Assembly: GCA_021823525.1 (NCBI GenBank)
Contig: JAKANY010000016.1
Coordinates: 1-34,504 of the forward strand
Origin: Actinomycetes bacterium
GTDB lineage: Bacteria; Actinomycetota; Acidimicrobiia; Acidimicrobiales; RAAP-2
Reading direction: 5' to 3'
Length of the DNA stretch: 34,504 nt
The notes below the pieces were generated by a model. It worked only from the letters and a program-made list of their open reading frames with translations, had not been told where the DNA came from and searched no databases. Positions 1 to 7,363 of this stretch are shown here, in pieces (the stretch's first letter is position 1; each line of letters begins with the position of its first letter). Made by a program: the position numbers and the translations under genes.

Positions 1-861
1 GTCGCGGGGGCGGCGGTCGAGCTCGTCGACGACGGCCTGCCACATCATGGGCAGCATCATGACGTGGGTGACGGCGCGTTCGGCGATCTCGTCGGCCACG
101 ACCGCCGGGTCGAAGGGAACGAGCACCACGGTGCCTCCCGTCACCAGCACCGGCAGGCACAGCGTGTTGAGCGCGGTCGTGTGGAATAGGGGCAGCACGT
201 TGAGCAGCACGGACGGATCGGGGCCCCAGGCGTGCCCGATGGCCAGGGCGTTGGTGAGTCCGGCCACCATGACACTGAGGTGGCTCACCAGCACCCCCTT
301 GGGCCGCGACGTCGTCCCCGAGGTGTAGAGGCACTGGACGGCGGCCCGATCCTCGACGAGCACGGCGACCGGCTCCGTGGGAGCGACCGTCGCCTCCTCC
401 CAGCCGATCCGCGCGGGGCCCGCCGCGCCGGTCGAGACGACGACGGGGGTCGCGCCGGGGGGCAGGGCGTCGGCCAGCGGCGCCAGGGCCTCGTCGACCA
501 GGGCGTAGCGCACGCCCGCGTCCGCGAGGATCCACGCGATGTCCTCGCGCGTCAAGGTCACGTTGACCGGCAGGGCCACCAGCCCCGCGCGCGCGCAGGC
601 GAAGTAGGCGGCGAGGAACTTCCAGGAGTTGGTCATCAGCAGGGCGACGGGGGTGCCGGGTGTCGCCCCGTGGTCGCGCCAGGTGGCGGCCAGGGCCTCG
701 GCGGTCGCCTCGAGCTGGGCGTAGGTCACCGCCACGCCCCGGTCGAGCACGGCGACGCGGTCGGGGAACTGGTGGGCGCTGCGGGTCAGCGCGTCGCCGA
801 CGTTGAGCCGGGTCGCCAGGTTGTAGGCGAGCGGGTCCACGCCCGAGAGGTCCGCGTCCAT
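1..861 (-). CDS. AMP-dependent acyl-CoA synthetase, N-terminal 287 residues (cut by window edge)
   Basis: This is the N-terminal part of an ANL-superfamily adenylating enzyme that would activate a carboxylic acid, probably a fatty acid, to its CoA thioester using ATP. The frame starts at ATG 861 with a strong AAAGGAGG Shine-Dalgarno directly upstream, and runs open off the left edge. The phosphate-binding P-loop is clear as YTSGTTSRPKGV near residues 180-190, and LPLFHTTALN follows as in fatty-acyl-CoA ligases. The C-terminal lid domain and the acyl-pocket residues lie outside the window, so substrate length cannot be judged. It begins 18 bases after the stop of the acyl-CoA dehydrogenase at 880-2019, on the same strand, so the two probably form a beta-oxidation or acid-catabolism operon with the dehydrogenase first. 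Family confidence is high, specific substrate unknown. Confidence 0.9.
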   Translation of the reverse strand, partial: MDADLSGVDPLAYNLATRLNVGDALTRSAHQFPDRVAVLDRGVAVTYAQLEATAEALAATWRDHGATPGTPVALLMTNSWKFLAAYFACARAGLVALPVNVTLTREDIAWILADAGVRYALVDEALAPLADALPPGATPVVVSTGAAGPARIGWEEATVAPTEPVAVLVEDRAAVQCLYTSGTTSRPKGVLVSHLSVMVAGLTNALAIGHAWGPDPSVLLNVLPLFHTTALNTLCLPVLVTGGTVVLVPFDPAVVADEIAERAVTHVMMLPMMWQAVVDELDRRPRD

Positions 862-879
862 GTCTCCTCCTTTGCGCGA

Positions 880-2019
880 TCAGTACCCGTCGAGCCGGGC
901 CAGCACCTGGAGCATCACCTCGTCGGCGCCGCCGCCGATCGAGGCCAGGCGCATGTCCCGGAAGAAGCGGGCCGTCCAGTTCTCCTCCATGTAGCCCAGG
1001 CCGCCGTGGAACTGGAGGCACCAGTCCGCGACGTCACGCGCCAGGCGGCCCGCGGCGAGCTTGGCCACGGTGGCGCCGCGCGTCACGTCGCGGCCAGCCA
1101 CCACGTCGTCGGCGCACTGGTGGTTGTGGGAGACCAGCAGGTCGACGCGCGCGGACAGCTCGGCCATCGTGAAGGCCACGTACTGCTTGTCGGCGAGCGT
1201 CCCGCCGAAGGCGCGCCGCGTGCGCAGGTAGTCGCGCGTGCGCTCGAGGGCCTCGCGGCACTGGGCGGCGACCGTGTAGGACGCCGTCAGCCGCTCGGTC
1301 ACGAACTGGGCCATCTGCTGGTGGAAGCCGCGCCCGATGGTCCCGATGGTGAAGGACACGGGCACGCGCACCGCGTCGAGCTCGAGCTCGGCCGTGTCCG
1401 AGGAGCGGTTGCCGAGCTTGTCCAGGATGCGCGCCACGCGGAAGCCCGCCGTCGAGGTCGGCACGACGATCTGGGACATGCCCCGAAAGCCCCCCTCGTC
1501 GGAGGTGCGCGCGAGCAGGCAGACCCAGTCGGCCTGCGCACCGTTGGTGATGTAGATCTTGCGCCCCGTGATGATCCACTCGTCGCCGTCGCGCACGGCG
1601 CGCGTGGCGATGCCGGCCACGTCGGAGCCCGCGTCGGGCTCGGTCACCCCGATCGCGGCCACGGCGGTTCCCGCCAGCGCGGGGGCCAGGAACCGCGCCT
1701 TGAGCTCGGGGCTGCCGAAGGAGGCCAGCGACGGTGTCGCCATGTTGTTCTGGACCCCGATGGCCATCGCCACGCCGGCCGCGCGCACCCGGCCGAACTC
1801 CTCGCAGGCCACCAGCGTGTAGTAGTGGTCGGCGCCGCCGCCCCCGTCGGCGGGGTCGTACTCGAGACCGAGGAGTCCCACGGCGCCTAGCCGGGGGAAG
1901 AGGTCGTGGGCGGGGAAGGAGCCCGCGCGCTCCCACTCGTCGACGAAGGGGTTGATCTCGCGGTCCACCACCGCGCGCACCGTGGCGCGGAAGGCCTCGT
2001 GCTCCTCACTGAGCCGCAT
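880..2019 (-). CDS. Acyl-CoA dehydrogenase, isovaleryl/long-chain type active site
   Basis: A 379-residue flavoprotein of the acyl-CoA dehydrogenase family, expected to form the alpha,beta double bond of an acyl-CoA and pass electrons to ETF. The FAD/substrate segment GVTEPDAGSD (124-133), a QFHGGLGYMEE segment (336-346) and the C-terminal helix are all present, and the length is normal. In the short/medium-chain enzymes the catalytic Glu sits in an IYEGTSE-like segment. Here that segment reads IGGGADE (361-367), so it has no Glu at that point, while QFVTERL (238-244) places Glu242 in helix G. That is the arrangement known from isovaleryl- and long-chain acyl-CoA dehydrogenases. ATG 2019 is chosen because a TACGCT -10 box ends exactly six bases upstream, which predicts a leaderless transcript. 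It is followed by the acyl-CoA synthetase. The substrate is not predictable; a branched or long-chain acyl-CoA is likely. Confidence 0.93.
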   Translation of the reverse strand: MRLSEEHEAFRATVRAVVDREINPFVDEWERAGSFPAHDLFPRLGAVGLLGLEYDPADGGGGADHYYTLVACEEFGRVRAAGVAMAIGVQNNMATPSLASFGSPELKARFLAPALAGTAVAAIGVTEPDAGSDVAGIATRAVRDGDEWIITGRKIYITNGAQADWVCLLARTSDEGGFRGMSQIVVPTSTAGFRVARILDKLGNRSSDTAELELDAVRVPVSFTIGTIGRGFHQQMAQFVTERLTASYTVAAQCREALERTRDYLRTRRAFGGTLADKQYVAFTMAELSARVDLLVSHNHQCADDVVAGRDVTRGATVAKLAAGRLARDVADWCLQFHGGLGYMEENWTARFFRDMRLASIGGGADEVMLQVLARLDGY

Positions 2020-2101
2020 CAGCGCAGCGTAACCCAGGTGCCCCTCGGGGCCCCGATCGGCCCTTGGCTAGTGTGCGGTCGAGACGGCGGAGAGGAGTCC
2101 C
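2020..2101. promoter_or_regulatory. Divergent promoter between two acyl-CoA dehydrogenases
   Basis: The 82-base gap carries a -10 box for each side. On the minus strand TACGCT (2031 to 2026) is six bases from ATG 2019, so that mRNA is predicted to be leaderless. On the plus strand TAGTGT (2069-2074) would give a roughly 20-base leader containing the GGAGAGGAG ribosome site ahead of ATG 2102. No clear -35 elements or operator were recognised. Confidence 0.6.
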
Positions 2102-3331
2102 ATGGCGACCGGGTTCAGCGAGCAGGGCCTGCGCATCCACGACGAGGTCCGGCGCTTCGTCGAGCACGTCATCGCGCCCAACGAGGACCTCTTCTACCAG
2201 CAGCTGGCCGAGACGGGCATCGACGGCTACCCGCCGATCCTCGAGCGCATGAAGGGTCAGGCCCTCGAGCGCGGGCTGTGGAACCTCTTCCTGCCGCACC
2301 TGCGCGCGGACAGCCCCGGCACGCCGCTGTCGAACCTGGACTACGCGCCGGTCTCTGAGATGCTCGGCCGGTACTCCTTCGGCTCCGAGGTGCTCAACTG
2401 CAATGCGCCCGACACGGGCAACATGGAGATCCTCAACCTGTACGCGAGCGACGCGGTCAAGCAGCGCTGGCTGGCCCCGCTGCTGGCCGGCGAGATCCGC
2501 AGCGCGTTCTCGATGACCGAACCCGACGTGGCCTCCTCGGACGCCACCAATATCGGGCTGAGCATCGAGCGCGACGGGGACGCGTACGTCCTCAACGGTC
2601 GCAAGTGGTTCTCGAGCGGCGCGCGCTCACCGCGCTGCGAGGTGCTGATCGTCATGGGCAAGTCCGACCCCAGCGCGCCGCGCCACCGCCAGCAGTCGAT
2701 GATCGTCGTGCCGCGCGCCACGCCCGGCGTCTCGATCGGCCTCGAGCCCCACGTCTTCGGCTTCGACGAGCGTGGCGGGCACCCCGAGGTCGTCTACCGC
2801 GACGTGCGAGTCCCGGCCGACAACCTGCTCGGCGCCGAGGGCGACGGGTTCGCCATCGCCCAGGCGCGCCTGGGTCCGGGGCGCATCCACCACTGCATGC
2901 GTACCATCGGCGTGGCCGAGCGTGCCCTGGAGCTGATGGTGACGCGATCGCTGGAGCGGGCGACCTTCGGCAGCGCGCTCGCCCACAAGGGACTGATCCA
3001 GGACTGGATTGCCGAGGCCCGCATCGAGATCGACATGGCCCGCCAGTACGTGCTCGCCACCGCCGACCTGATGGACCGCGTCGGCAACAAGGCCGCCGCC
3101 ACCGAGATCGCCGGGATCAAGGTCGCCGTCCCGTCGATGGCCCTGAAGGTCATCGACCGGGCCATCCAGGTCCACGGGGCGGCGGGCGTCACGCAGTTCA
3201 CGCCGCTCGCCCACCTCTACGCCGGCGTGCGGACGCTGCGCATCGCCGACGGCCCCGACGAGGTGCACAAGATGACGATCGCGCGCCGCGAGATCCGGCG
3301 CTACGCGAGCGACTTCCACATCGGGCGCTAG
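2102..3331 (+). CDS. Acyl-CoA dehydrogenase, ACAD10/11-like
   Basis: A 409-residue acyl-CoA dehydrogenase, about 20-30 residues longer than the short-chain type. SMTEPDVASSDATN (137-150) is the FAD/substrate loop, and the C-terminal part has RAIQVHGAAGVTQ (353-365) and RIADGPDEVH (380-389). The ADGPDEVH ending is typical of the ACAD10/ACAD11 and related bacterial FadE branch. Asp383 occupies the position where short-chain enzymes have their catalytic Glu. A Shine-Dalgarno GAGGAG lies about eight bases ahead of ATG 2102. It is transcribed away from the other dehydrogenase and synthetase, so it is not in their operon, though the shared intergenic region may coordinate them. Its TAG stop overlaps the stop of the convergent nnr gene on the shared CTAG at 3328-3331. 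Substrate unknown. Confidence 0.93.
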   Translation: MATGFSEQGLRIHDEVRRFVEHVIAPNEDLFYQQLAETGIDGYPPILERMKGQALERGLWNLFLPHLRADSPGTPLSNLDYAPVSEMLGRYSFGSEVLNCNAPDTGNMEILNLYASDAVKQRWLAPLLAGEIRSAFSMTEPDVASSDATNIGLSIERDGDAYVLNGRKWFSSGARSPRCEVLIVMGKSDPSAPRHRQQSMIVVPRATPGVSIGLEPHVFGFDERGGHPEVVYRDVRVPADNLLGAEGDGFAIAQARLGPGRIHHCMRTIGVAERALELMVTRSLERATFGSALAHKGLIQDWIAEARIEIDMARQYVLATADLMDRVGNKAAATEIAGIKVAVPSMALKVIDRAIQVHGAAGVTQFTPLAHLYAGVRTLRIADGPDEVHKMTIARREIRRYASDFHIGR

Positions 3332-4647
3332 GGGCTGGTGGTCGGCTCGTGCTCGGAGAGCACGGCGGCCACGGCTGCGGGCAGGTCGCCCGCGCGCGCG
3401 TAGCGCGCCAGCCGCGATCCGGCGCGACCGTGGACGAAGGCGCCCAGCGCTGCCGCCTCGAGGGGGTCGTGCCCGCGCGCGATGCTGGCTCCGATGATGC
3501 CCGTCAGGACGTCGCCGGTCCCGGCCGTCGCCAGGGCGCTCGTCCCCGCGCGCACGACGCGCAGGCGCCCGTCGGGGGCCGCGACCACCGTCGTGGGGCC
3601 CTTGAGGACGACGACGCAGTCGGTCGACACGGCCAGCGCCCGCGCCGCGGCCAGGCGGTCGGCCCCCGCGGCGGCGCCCCGCAGGCTGGCGTACTCGCCG
3701 TCGTGGGGGGTGAGGATCCACTCGCCAGGTGGGTGGGGCAGCGCGACCACCTCGGGTCGCAGCGCGTCGGCGTCGAGGACCACGGGCACGCGCACCTCGG
3801 CGAGCAACTCGCGGAGCCACGCCTCGGCGCCGGGGCCCAGCCCCGGACCGGCGACGACCGCCCGGCTGCGCCGGTCGACGCGCCCCGCGGAGCGCACGAC
3901 CTCGCTCGCCAGGGCGACCCCCGTGAGGGGCTCGCGGCTCGTCAGGCGGATCATCGAGGCGCCCGCGGCCAGCGCGCCACGCGTCACCAGGTCGGCGGCC
4001 CCGGGCATGGTGGACGATCCGGCAATCACGTCCAGGGCGTGGACCCACTTGTGGTCGTCGTGGCTCCAGCGCACGAAGGCGCCCAGGTCCTCGTCGCTCA
4101 CCACACCGATCGGGGACTCCACGTCGATGCCCAGGCGCGCCAGGCGCAGCTCGCCCGCGTAGGCCGCGGCGTGCCCGGTCACGTGCGCGGGCTTGAGGGC
4201 TCCCAGGGCGACCGTGACGTCGGCGCGCAGGGGGGCGCCCAGAACGTCGCCGGTGTCGGCGTCGACGCCCGAGGGCAGGTCGGCGGCGACGACGATCGTG
4301 GTGGGCGGGACGTGGGGGGCCCGGTAGGGCCGCGAGCAGCCCAGGCCGAAGGCGGCGTCGATCACCAGGTCGTAGCCGCGCAGGGCGGCGGGCTGGTTCG
4401 CCACCTCGACCACGTCGACGCGCGCGCCGCGCGCGCGCAGCTGGGCCGCCGCCACGCGCCCGTCGGCGCCGTTGAGTCCGGGGCCGACCAGTGCCGCGAC
4501 GCGCCGGCCGTAGACGATGCCGAGGCGCTCGCGCGCGGCCAGGGCGACGGCCAGGCCCGCGTCGCGCACGAGCGCGTCCTGGCCGCGACGGGCGACGGCG
4601 CGCGCGTCGGCCCGGCGCATCGTCTCGACGGTCGCGATCGGGATCAT
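3328..4647 (-). CDS. nnr: Bifunctional NAD(P)HX epimerase / ADP-dependent NAD(P)HX dehydratase
   Basis: A 439-residue two-domain metabolite-repair enzyme that restores NAD(P)H from its hydrated form: the YjeF N-terminal domain epimerises R- and S-NAD(P)HX and the ribokinase-like C-terminal domain dehydrates S-NAD(P)HX using ADP. The start MIPIATVETMRRAD (1-14) matches the usual beginning of the family. In the N domain the Rossmann loop reads GPGLNGADG (55-63), where the family normally has GPGNNGGDG; VIDAAFGLG (95-103) and DLPSGVDADTGD (123-134) are intact. The C domain carries GSSTMPGAADL (210-220), AGPGLGPG (266-273), ILTPHDGEY (311-319), VLKGPTT (347-353) and AGTGDVLTG (375-383), whose Asp379 is the expected catalytic base. 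The frame is open further upstream, but ATG 4647 is favoured by homology. It has no Shine-Dalgarno of its own and overlaps an upstream 18-codon ORF by ATGA. Confidence 0.93.
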   Translation of the reverse strand: MIPIATVETMRRADARAVARRGQDALVRDAGLAVALAARERLGIVYGRRVAALVGPGLNGADGRVAAAQLRARGARVDVVEVANQPAALRGYDLVIDAAFGLGCSRPYRAPHVPPTTIVVAADLPSGVDADTGDVLGAPLRADVTVALGALKPAHVTGHAAAYAGELRLARLGIDVESPIGVVSDEDLGAFVRWSHDDHKWVHALDVIAGSSTMPGAADLVTRGALAAGASMIRLTSREPLTGVALASEVVRSAGRVDRRSRAVVAGPGLGPGAEAWLRELLAEVRVPVVLDADALRPEVVALPHPPGEWILTPHDGEYASLRGAAAGADRLAAARALAVSTDCVVVLKGPTTVVAAPDGRLRVVRAGTSALATAGTGDVLTGIIGASIARGHDPLEAAALGAFVHGRAGSRLARYARAGDLPAAVAAVLSEHEPTTSP

Positions 4648-4700
4648 CGCGCGGCCCGGGTGATGCGGCCAGACTCGGCTGTCGCGGCGCGTGGCCTCAT
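4644..4700 (-). CDS. Possible 18-residue leader peptide coupled to nnr
   Basis: An ATG at 4700 opens an 18-codon ORF (MRPRAATAESGRITRAAR) that ends at TGA 4646-4644, overlapping the nnr ATG at 4647 in an ATGA arrangement. A GGGAGGA ribosome site lies three bases ahead of its ATG and a TACAGT -10 box (4723 to 4718) just further up, whereas nnr itself has no visible Shine-Dalgarno. This suggests that ribosomes load on the leader ORF and reinitiate on nnr. The peptide is Arg/Ala rich, as expected for almost any GC-rich ORF, so only its position supports it. Confidence 0.4.
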   Translation of the reverse strand: MRPRAATAESGRITRAAR

Positions 4701-4783
4701 GGGTCCTCCCGGCGACCACTGTAGGCATCACGGCGTTGCGGGTGGGAATAGGGTGAGCCGTGTTGGCACGAAAGGAGAGACGC
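4701..4783. promoter_or_regulatory. Divergent promoter region nnr / UPF0173 hydrolase
   Basis: The minus-strand TACAGT (4723 to 4718) is a candidate -10 box for the leader ORF and nnr. The plus-strand TAGGGT (4749-4754) is five bases from a GTG at 4760 and about 30 bases from the ATG at 4784, which has its own AAAGGAGAG site (4771-4779). No operator was recognised. Confidence 0.55.
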
Positions 4784-5539
4784 ATGGCACAGACGCACAC
4801 GGGAGACCTAGGCCAGCCCGGCACGCTCACGTGGCTCGGCCACGCCAGCGTGCTCGCGGTCAGCGCGGCGGGGACCCGCATCATGTTCGATCCCTGGCTG
4901 GAGAACCCGCGCAGCCCGCGGGGCGTCGACGAGGTCGGCCCGCTGGACGCGATCGCCGTCACCCACGGCCACGGCGACCACATCGGCTCGGTCGTGCCCC
5001 TCGCGCGCGCGACGGGCGCGACGATCGTGTGCGTGCCCGAGATGGCCGCGTACTTCGCGAGCCAGGGGCTGGACCGGCTGGTCGAGATGAACAAGGGGGG
5101 CACGGTGAGCGTGGCCGACGTGCGCCTGACGATGGTGGGCGCCGACCACTCCTGCGGCGTGGCCAACGGCGAGGGGCAGCCCACGATCTACGGGGGCAAC
5201 CCGGTCGGGTTCATCGTGCGTGCGGGCCAGGGCGACGAGTCCTTCTACGTCTCGGGGGACACCAACGTCTTCTCGGACATGGCGATCATCCGCGAGCTCT
5301 ACGCGCCCGAGCTGGCCCTGATGCCCATCGACGGCTACTACAACATGGGTCCGCGCGAGGCGGCCTACGCGGTCACCCTGCTCGGTGTGCGACGCTTCGC
5401 CCCGTACCACTACGGGACCTTCCCGATGCTCGCGGGCACGCCGGCCGCGGTGGCCGACGCGCTGCGCGCGCGGGGCTCGTCAGCGAGCGTCGTGCCGATG
5501 GAGCCCGGCGACGCGATCGCCCTGAGCGGCGGGGCCTAG
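4784..5539 (+). CDS. UPF0173-type metallo-beta-lactamase-fold hydrolase
   Basis: A 251-residue metal-dependent hydrolase of the UPF0173 group within the metallo-beta-lactamase superfamily; the physiological substrate of this group is not established. LTWLGHASVL (15-24) is the typical N-terminal strand. The metal-binding HGHGDH motif is at 61-66, with further likely ligands His122, Asp159 (in SGDTN) and His209 (in APYHYGTFP). All ligands are present, so an active di-metal site is expected. No signal peptide is visible, so it is cytosolic. ATG 4784 is chosen because AAAGGAGAG lies at a normal distance. A GTG eight codons upstream (4760), close behind a TAGGGT box, is an alternative leaderless start. 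The stop is shared with the convergent membrane protein on CTAG 5536-5539. Confidence 0.9.
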   Translation: MAQTHTGDLGQPGTLTWLGHASVLAVSAAGTRIMFDPWLENPRSPRGVDEVGPLDAIAVTHGHGDHIGSVVPLARATGATIVCVPEMAAYFASQGLDRLVEMNKGGTVSVADVRLTMVGADHSCGVANGEGQPTIYGGNPVGFIVRAGQGDESFYVSGDTNVFSDMAIIRELYAPELALMPIDGYYNMGPREAAYAVTLLGVRRFAPYHYGTFPMLAGTPAAVADALRARGSSASVVPMEPGDAIALSGGA

Positions 5540-6249
5540 ACCAGGCGCCAGCCCGCCGCGAAGGGCGCGAGCGCGGCGCCTACGACCAACCCGGCGACGA
5601 GGGTGGCGCCCACGAACCACTGACGCGTGCTGGCGCCGCGCACCTGGCGGCGCGTGTAGGGGAACCAGTCGCGCGGGGCGACGCGGGCCGTCTCGAGCAG
5701 GTGGCCCAGGACGTGGAGGACCATCACCCCGAACCACGCGACGAAGACCGCGCGGTGCAGGGCGAACAGCGACGGGCGCCAGGAGACCGGCGCGCCCACG
5801 ACGAGGCCCACCCCCGAGGCCAGCAGCACGACCGTCAGGATCACCAGCACCGGGCCCAGCAGGCGCAGCAGGGGTCGCGGGGGGCCCTTGCGCCGGTACT
5901 CGCGGCTCCCGGTGTAGTAGCGCACCATGCGCCAGGTGGTCGAGCCGATCTTGGCGGCCACCGGGGGGATGAGGATGGCGCCGATCACGACGTGCGCGGT
6001 CAGGAGCCGCTGGACGCTCAGGATCGTCACGCCCTCGAGGAACAGCAGCACGAAAATCGCGAGCGCGAGACCGCTGGTGAGACGCGAGTTGCCCTCGACC
6101 CCGCCGCCGCGCCGCGTGGAGCGCGGGCGCGCGTGACGGCCCGCCGCGCTCGGCGCGTGGCTCGGGAAGGGCCGCGGGGCGGGACGCGAGAGCTGGCGCG
6201 AGGCGTAGTGGTCCCGGGGCCAGGCTTCGGGGGGAGACGACGGCGCCAC
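5536..6249 (-). CDS. Small integral membrane protein, possible cytochrome b-like (four to five helices)
   Basis: A membrane protein of about 237 residues that I do not assign to a named family. A Pro/Arg-rich, apparently disordered N-terminus of some 55 residues is followed by helices beginning LTSGLALAIFVLLFLEG, then AHVVIGAILIPPVAAK, a strongly basic loop with YYTGSREYRRKGPP, LGPVLVILTVVLLASGVG, LHRAVFVAWFGVMVLHVLGH and a last helix near the C-terminus. Histidines inside helices (AHVVIG, LHRAVF, LHVLGH) resemble haem ligands of b-type cytochromes and ferric-reductase-like domains, but this is inference. The start is uncertain: the frame is open to 6468, where an ATG would sit on top of the divergent gene's start, so GTG 6249, ten bases behind a TAGCCT box, is preferred. 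It converges with the UPF0173 hydrolase on a shared CTAG. Confidence 0.7.
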   Translation of the reverse strand: MAPSSPPEAWPRDHYASRQLSRPAPRPFPSHAPSAAGRHARPRSTRRGGGVEGNSRLTSGLALAIFVLLFLEGVTILSVQRLLTAHVVIGAILIPPVAAKIGSTTWRMVRYYTGSREYRRKGPPRPLLRLLGPVLVILTVVLLASGVGLVVGAPVSWRPSLFALHRAVFVAWFGVMVLHVLGHLLETARVAPRDWFPYTRRQVRGASTRQWFVGATLVAGLVVGAALAPFAAGWRLV

Positions 6250-6466
6250 GACGCGAACCAGGCTACCGGCGGGCCCCCCGGAGCCACCCGTCAGAACGTA
6301 ATGATTGCGTAAGGCCGCCGCCGGGTCACGAGGGTCGGTCGACCATCGGGCCGCCGCGATCGCGGCGGGCCACGGGACGCGCGGGCCGCGAGCGACCGAC
6401 ACCGGCGCACGGGCGTTGGTTCGCGGCGAACCCGACGGTCCCGATCCCGTTCGGTAAGGTCGGCCC
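6250..6466. promoter_or_regulatory. Divergent intergenic region with two operator-like inverted repeats
   Basis: This is the longest non-coding stretch in the window. On the plus strand a TAAGGT -10 box (6455-6460) lies six bases from ATG 6467. A perfect 15-base inverted repeat GGTTCGC-G-GCGAACC occupies 6418-6432, at or just upstream of the -35 position, as expected for a regulator site. A second, AT-richer imperfect repeat ACGTAAT-G-ATTGCGT (6296-6310, one mismatch) lies closer to the membrane protein gene and overlaps a possible minus-strand -10 (TACGTT). No ORF with support was seen here. Confidence 0.55.
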
Positions 6467-7363
6467 ATGATCCCCGACGCCGACGTCGTCGCGACCGTGC
6501 CCTTCGGCCCCTACGAGACCTGGTACCGCGTGACGGGCGACCTCGACAGCGGCCTGGCCCCGCTCGTCGTGGTGCACGGGGGGCCGGGCTCCGGGCACGA
6601 CTATCTCCTGTCGCTGAGCGCGCTGGCGCGCGGCGGGCGCCCGGTGATCCACTACGACCAGGTGGGCTGTGGCCGCTCGACCCACCTGCGCGAGCGCGGT
6701 CCCGAGTTCTGGACCGTCGGGCTGTTCCTCGAGGAGTTCGACAACCTGCTCGATCGCCTCGGCATCGGCGCGTACCACCTGCTCGGCCAGTCCTGGGGAG
6801 GCATGCTCGCCGGCGAGCACGCGGTGCGCGCGCCGCGCGGGCTGCGCTCGCTGGTCATCAGCAACAGCCCGGCCGCGATGGACCGGTGGGTCGCCGGGAC
6901 CGCGGCTCTGGTGCACGCCCTGCCCGCGCCCGAGCGCGAGGCGCTCGAGCGCGCGGCGCGCGGCGAGGCCGTCGAGGACGCGAGGGTCGCCGCCGCGACC
7001 CAGGCGTTCTACGACCGTCACGTCTGTCGGGTCGTGCCCAACCCTCCCGAGGTCCTCGCCTCCTATGAGGTCGTGGCGGACGACCCCACCGTCTACCACG
7101 CGATGAATGGGCCTAACGAGTTCACGGTCGAGGGCACGCTGCGCACCTGGAGCCTGGTCGAGCGGCTCGGGGAGATCCGCGCGCCGACGCTGGTGATCTC
7201 GGGGCGCTTCGACGAGGCCACCCCCGAGGCCGTCCGCCCGTGGGTCGAGCGCGTCGCGGGCGCGCGCTGGGAGGTCTTCGCCGCCTCGAGCCACATGCCC
7301 TTCATCGAGGAGCCCGAGCGGTACCGCGCCGTCGTGGCCGCCTTCGTCGCCGCCCATGACTGA
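6467..7363 (+). CDS. Proline iminopeptidase-like alpha/beta hydrolase (S33 family)
   Basis: A 298-residue cytosolic alpha/beta hydrolase of the prolyl aminopeptidase / amino-acid amidase branch, which removes N-terminal proline or similar residues from small peptides or hydrolyses amino-acid amides. The oxyanion-hole motif HGGPG is at 37-41, the nucleophile elbow GQSWGG places Ser109, the acid is Asp249 in SGRFDE and the base His276 in SSHMPF. All catalytic residues are intact and the length is typical. A TAAGGT box is exactly six bases from the ATG, predicting a leaderless mRNA, and a perfect inverted repeat sits around the -35 region, so the gene may be controlled by a dedicated regulator. 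Its last codons overlap the start of the PfkB kinase by eight bases, so the two genes are translationally linked. The exact substrate cannot be told from sequence. Confidence 0.9.
   Translation: MIPDADVVATVPFGPYETWYRVTGDLDSGLAPLVVVHGGPGSGHDYLLSLSALARGGRPVIHYDQVGCGRSTHLRERGPEFWTVGLFLEEFDNLLDRLGIGAYHLLGQSWGGMLAGEHAVRAPRGLRSLVISNSPAAMDRWVAGTAALVHALPAPEREALERAARGEAVEDARVAAATQAFYDRHVCRVVPNPPEVLASYEVVADDPTVYHAMNGPNEFTVEGTLRTWSLVERLGEIRAPTLVISGRFDEATPEAVRPWVERVAGARWEVFAASSHMPFIEEPERYRAVVAAFVAAHD

Noticed and set aside
232..1890. A 552-codon plus-strand frame over the synthetase and dehydrogenase
   Set aside because: Shadow of two clear minus-strand genes; the protein is His/Arg/Gly-rich without motifs.
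4760..4783. GTG 4760 as the start of the UPF0173 hydrolase
   Set aside because: It is five bases behind TAGGGT, so a leaderless start is possible, but the ATG at 4784 has a strong AAAGGAGAG site and matches the usual protein start.
2605..6312. A 1235-codon open frame on the plus strand across nnr and neighbours
   Set aside because: It runs antisense or out of frame to well-recognised genes (dehydrogenase, nnr, UPF0173 hydrolase), its translation is low-complexity Arg/Gly/Ala/His and matches no family. Long open shadow frames are expected at this GC content.
6353..6366. A 14-base palindrome GCCGCGATCGCGGC in the divergent spacer
   Set aside because: Built entirely of GC-rich CG/GATC blocks that are frequent by chance in this DNA, and not placed at a promoter element; kept out of the operator list.
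6250..6468. ATG at 6468 as start of the small membrane protein
   Set aside because: It would overlap the divergent ATG 6467 and its leaderless promoter, and the added 73 residues are Pro/Arg/Ala-rich without features.
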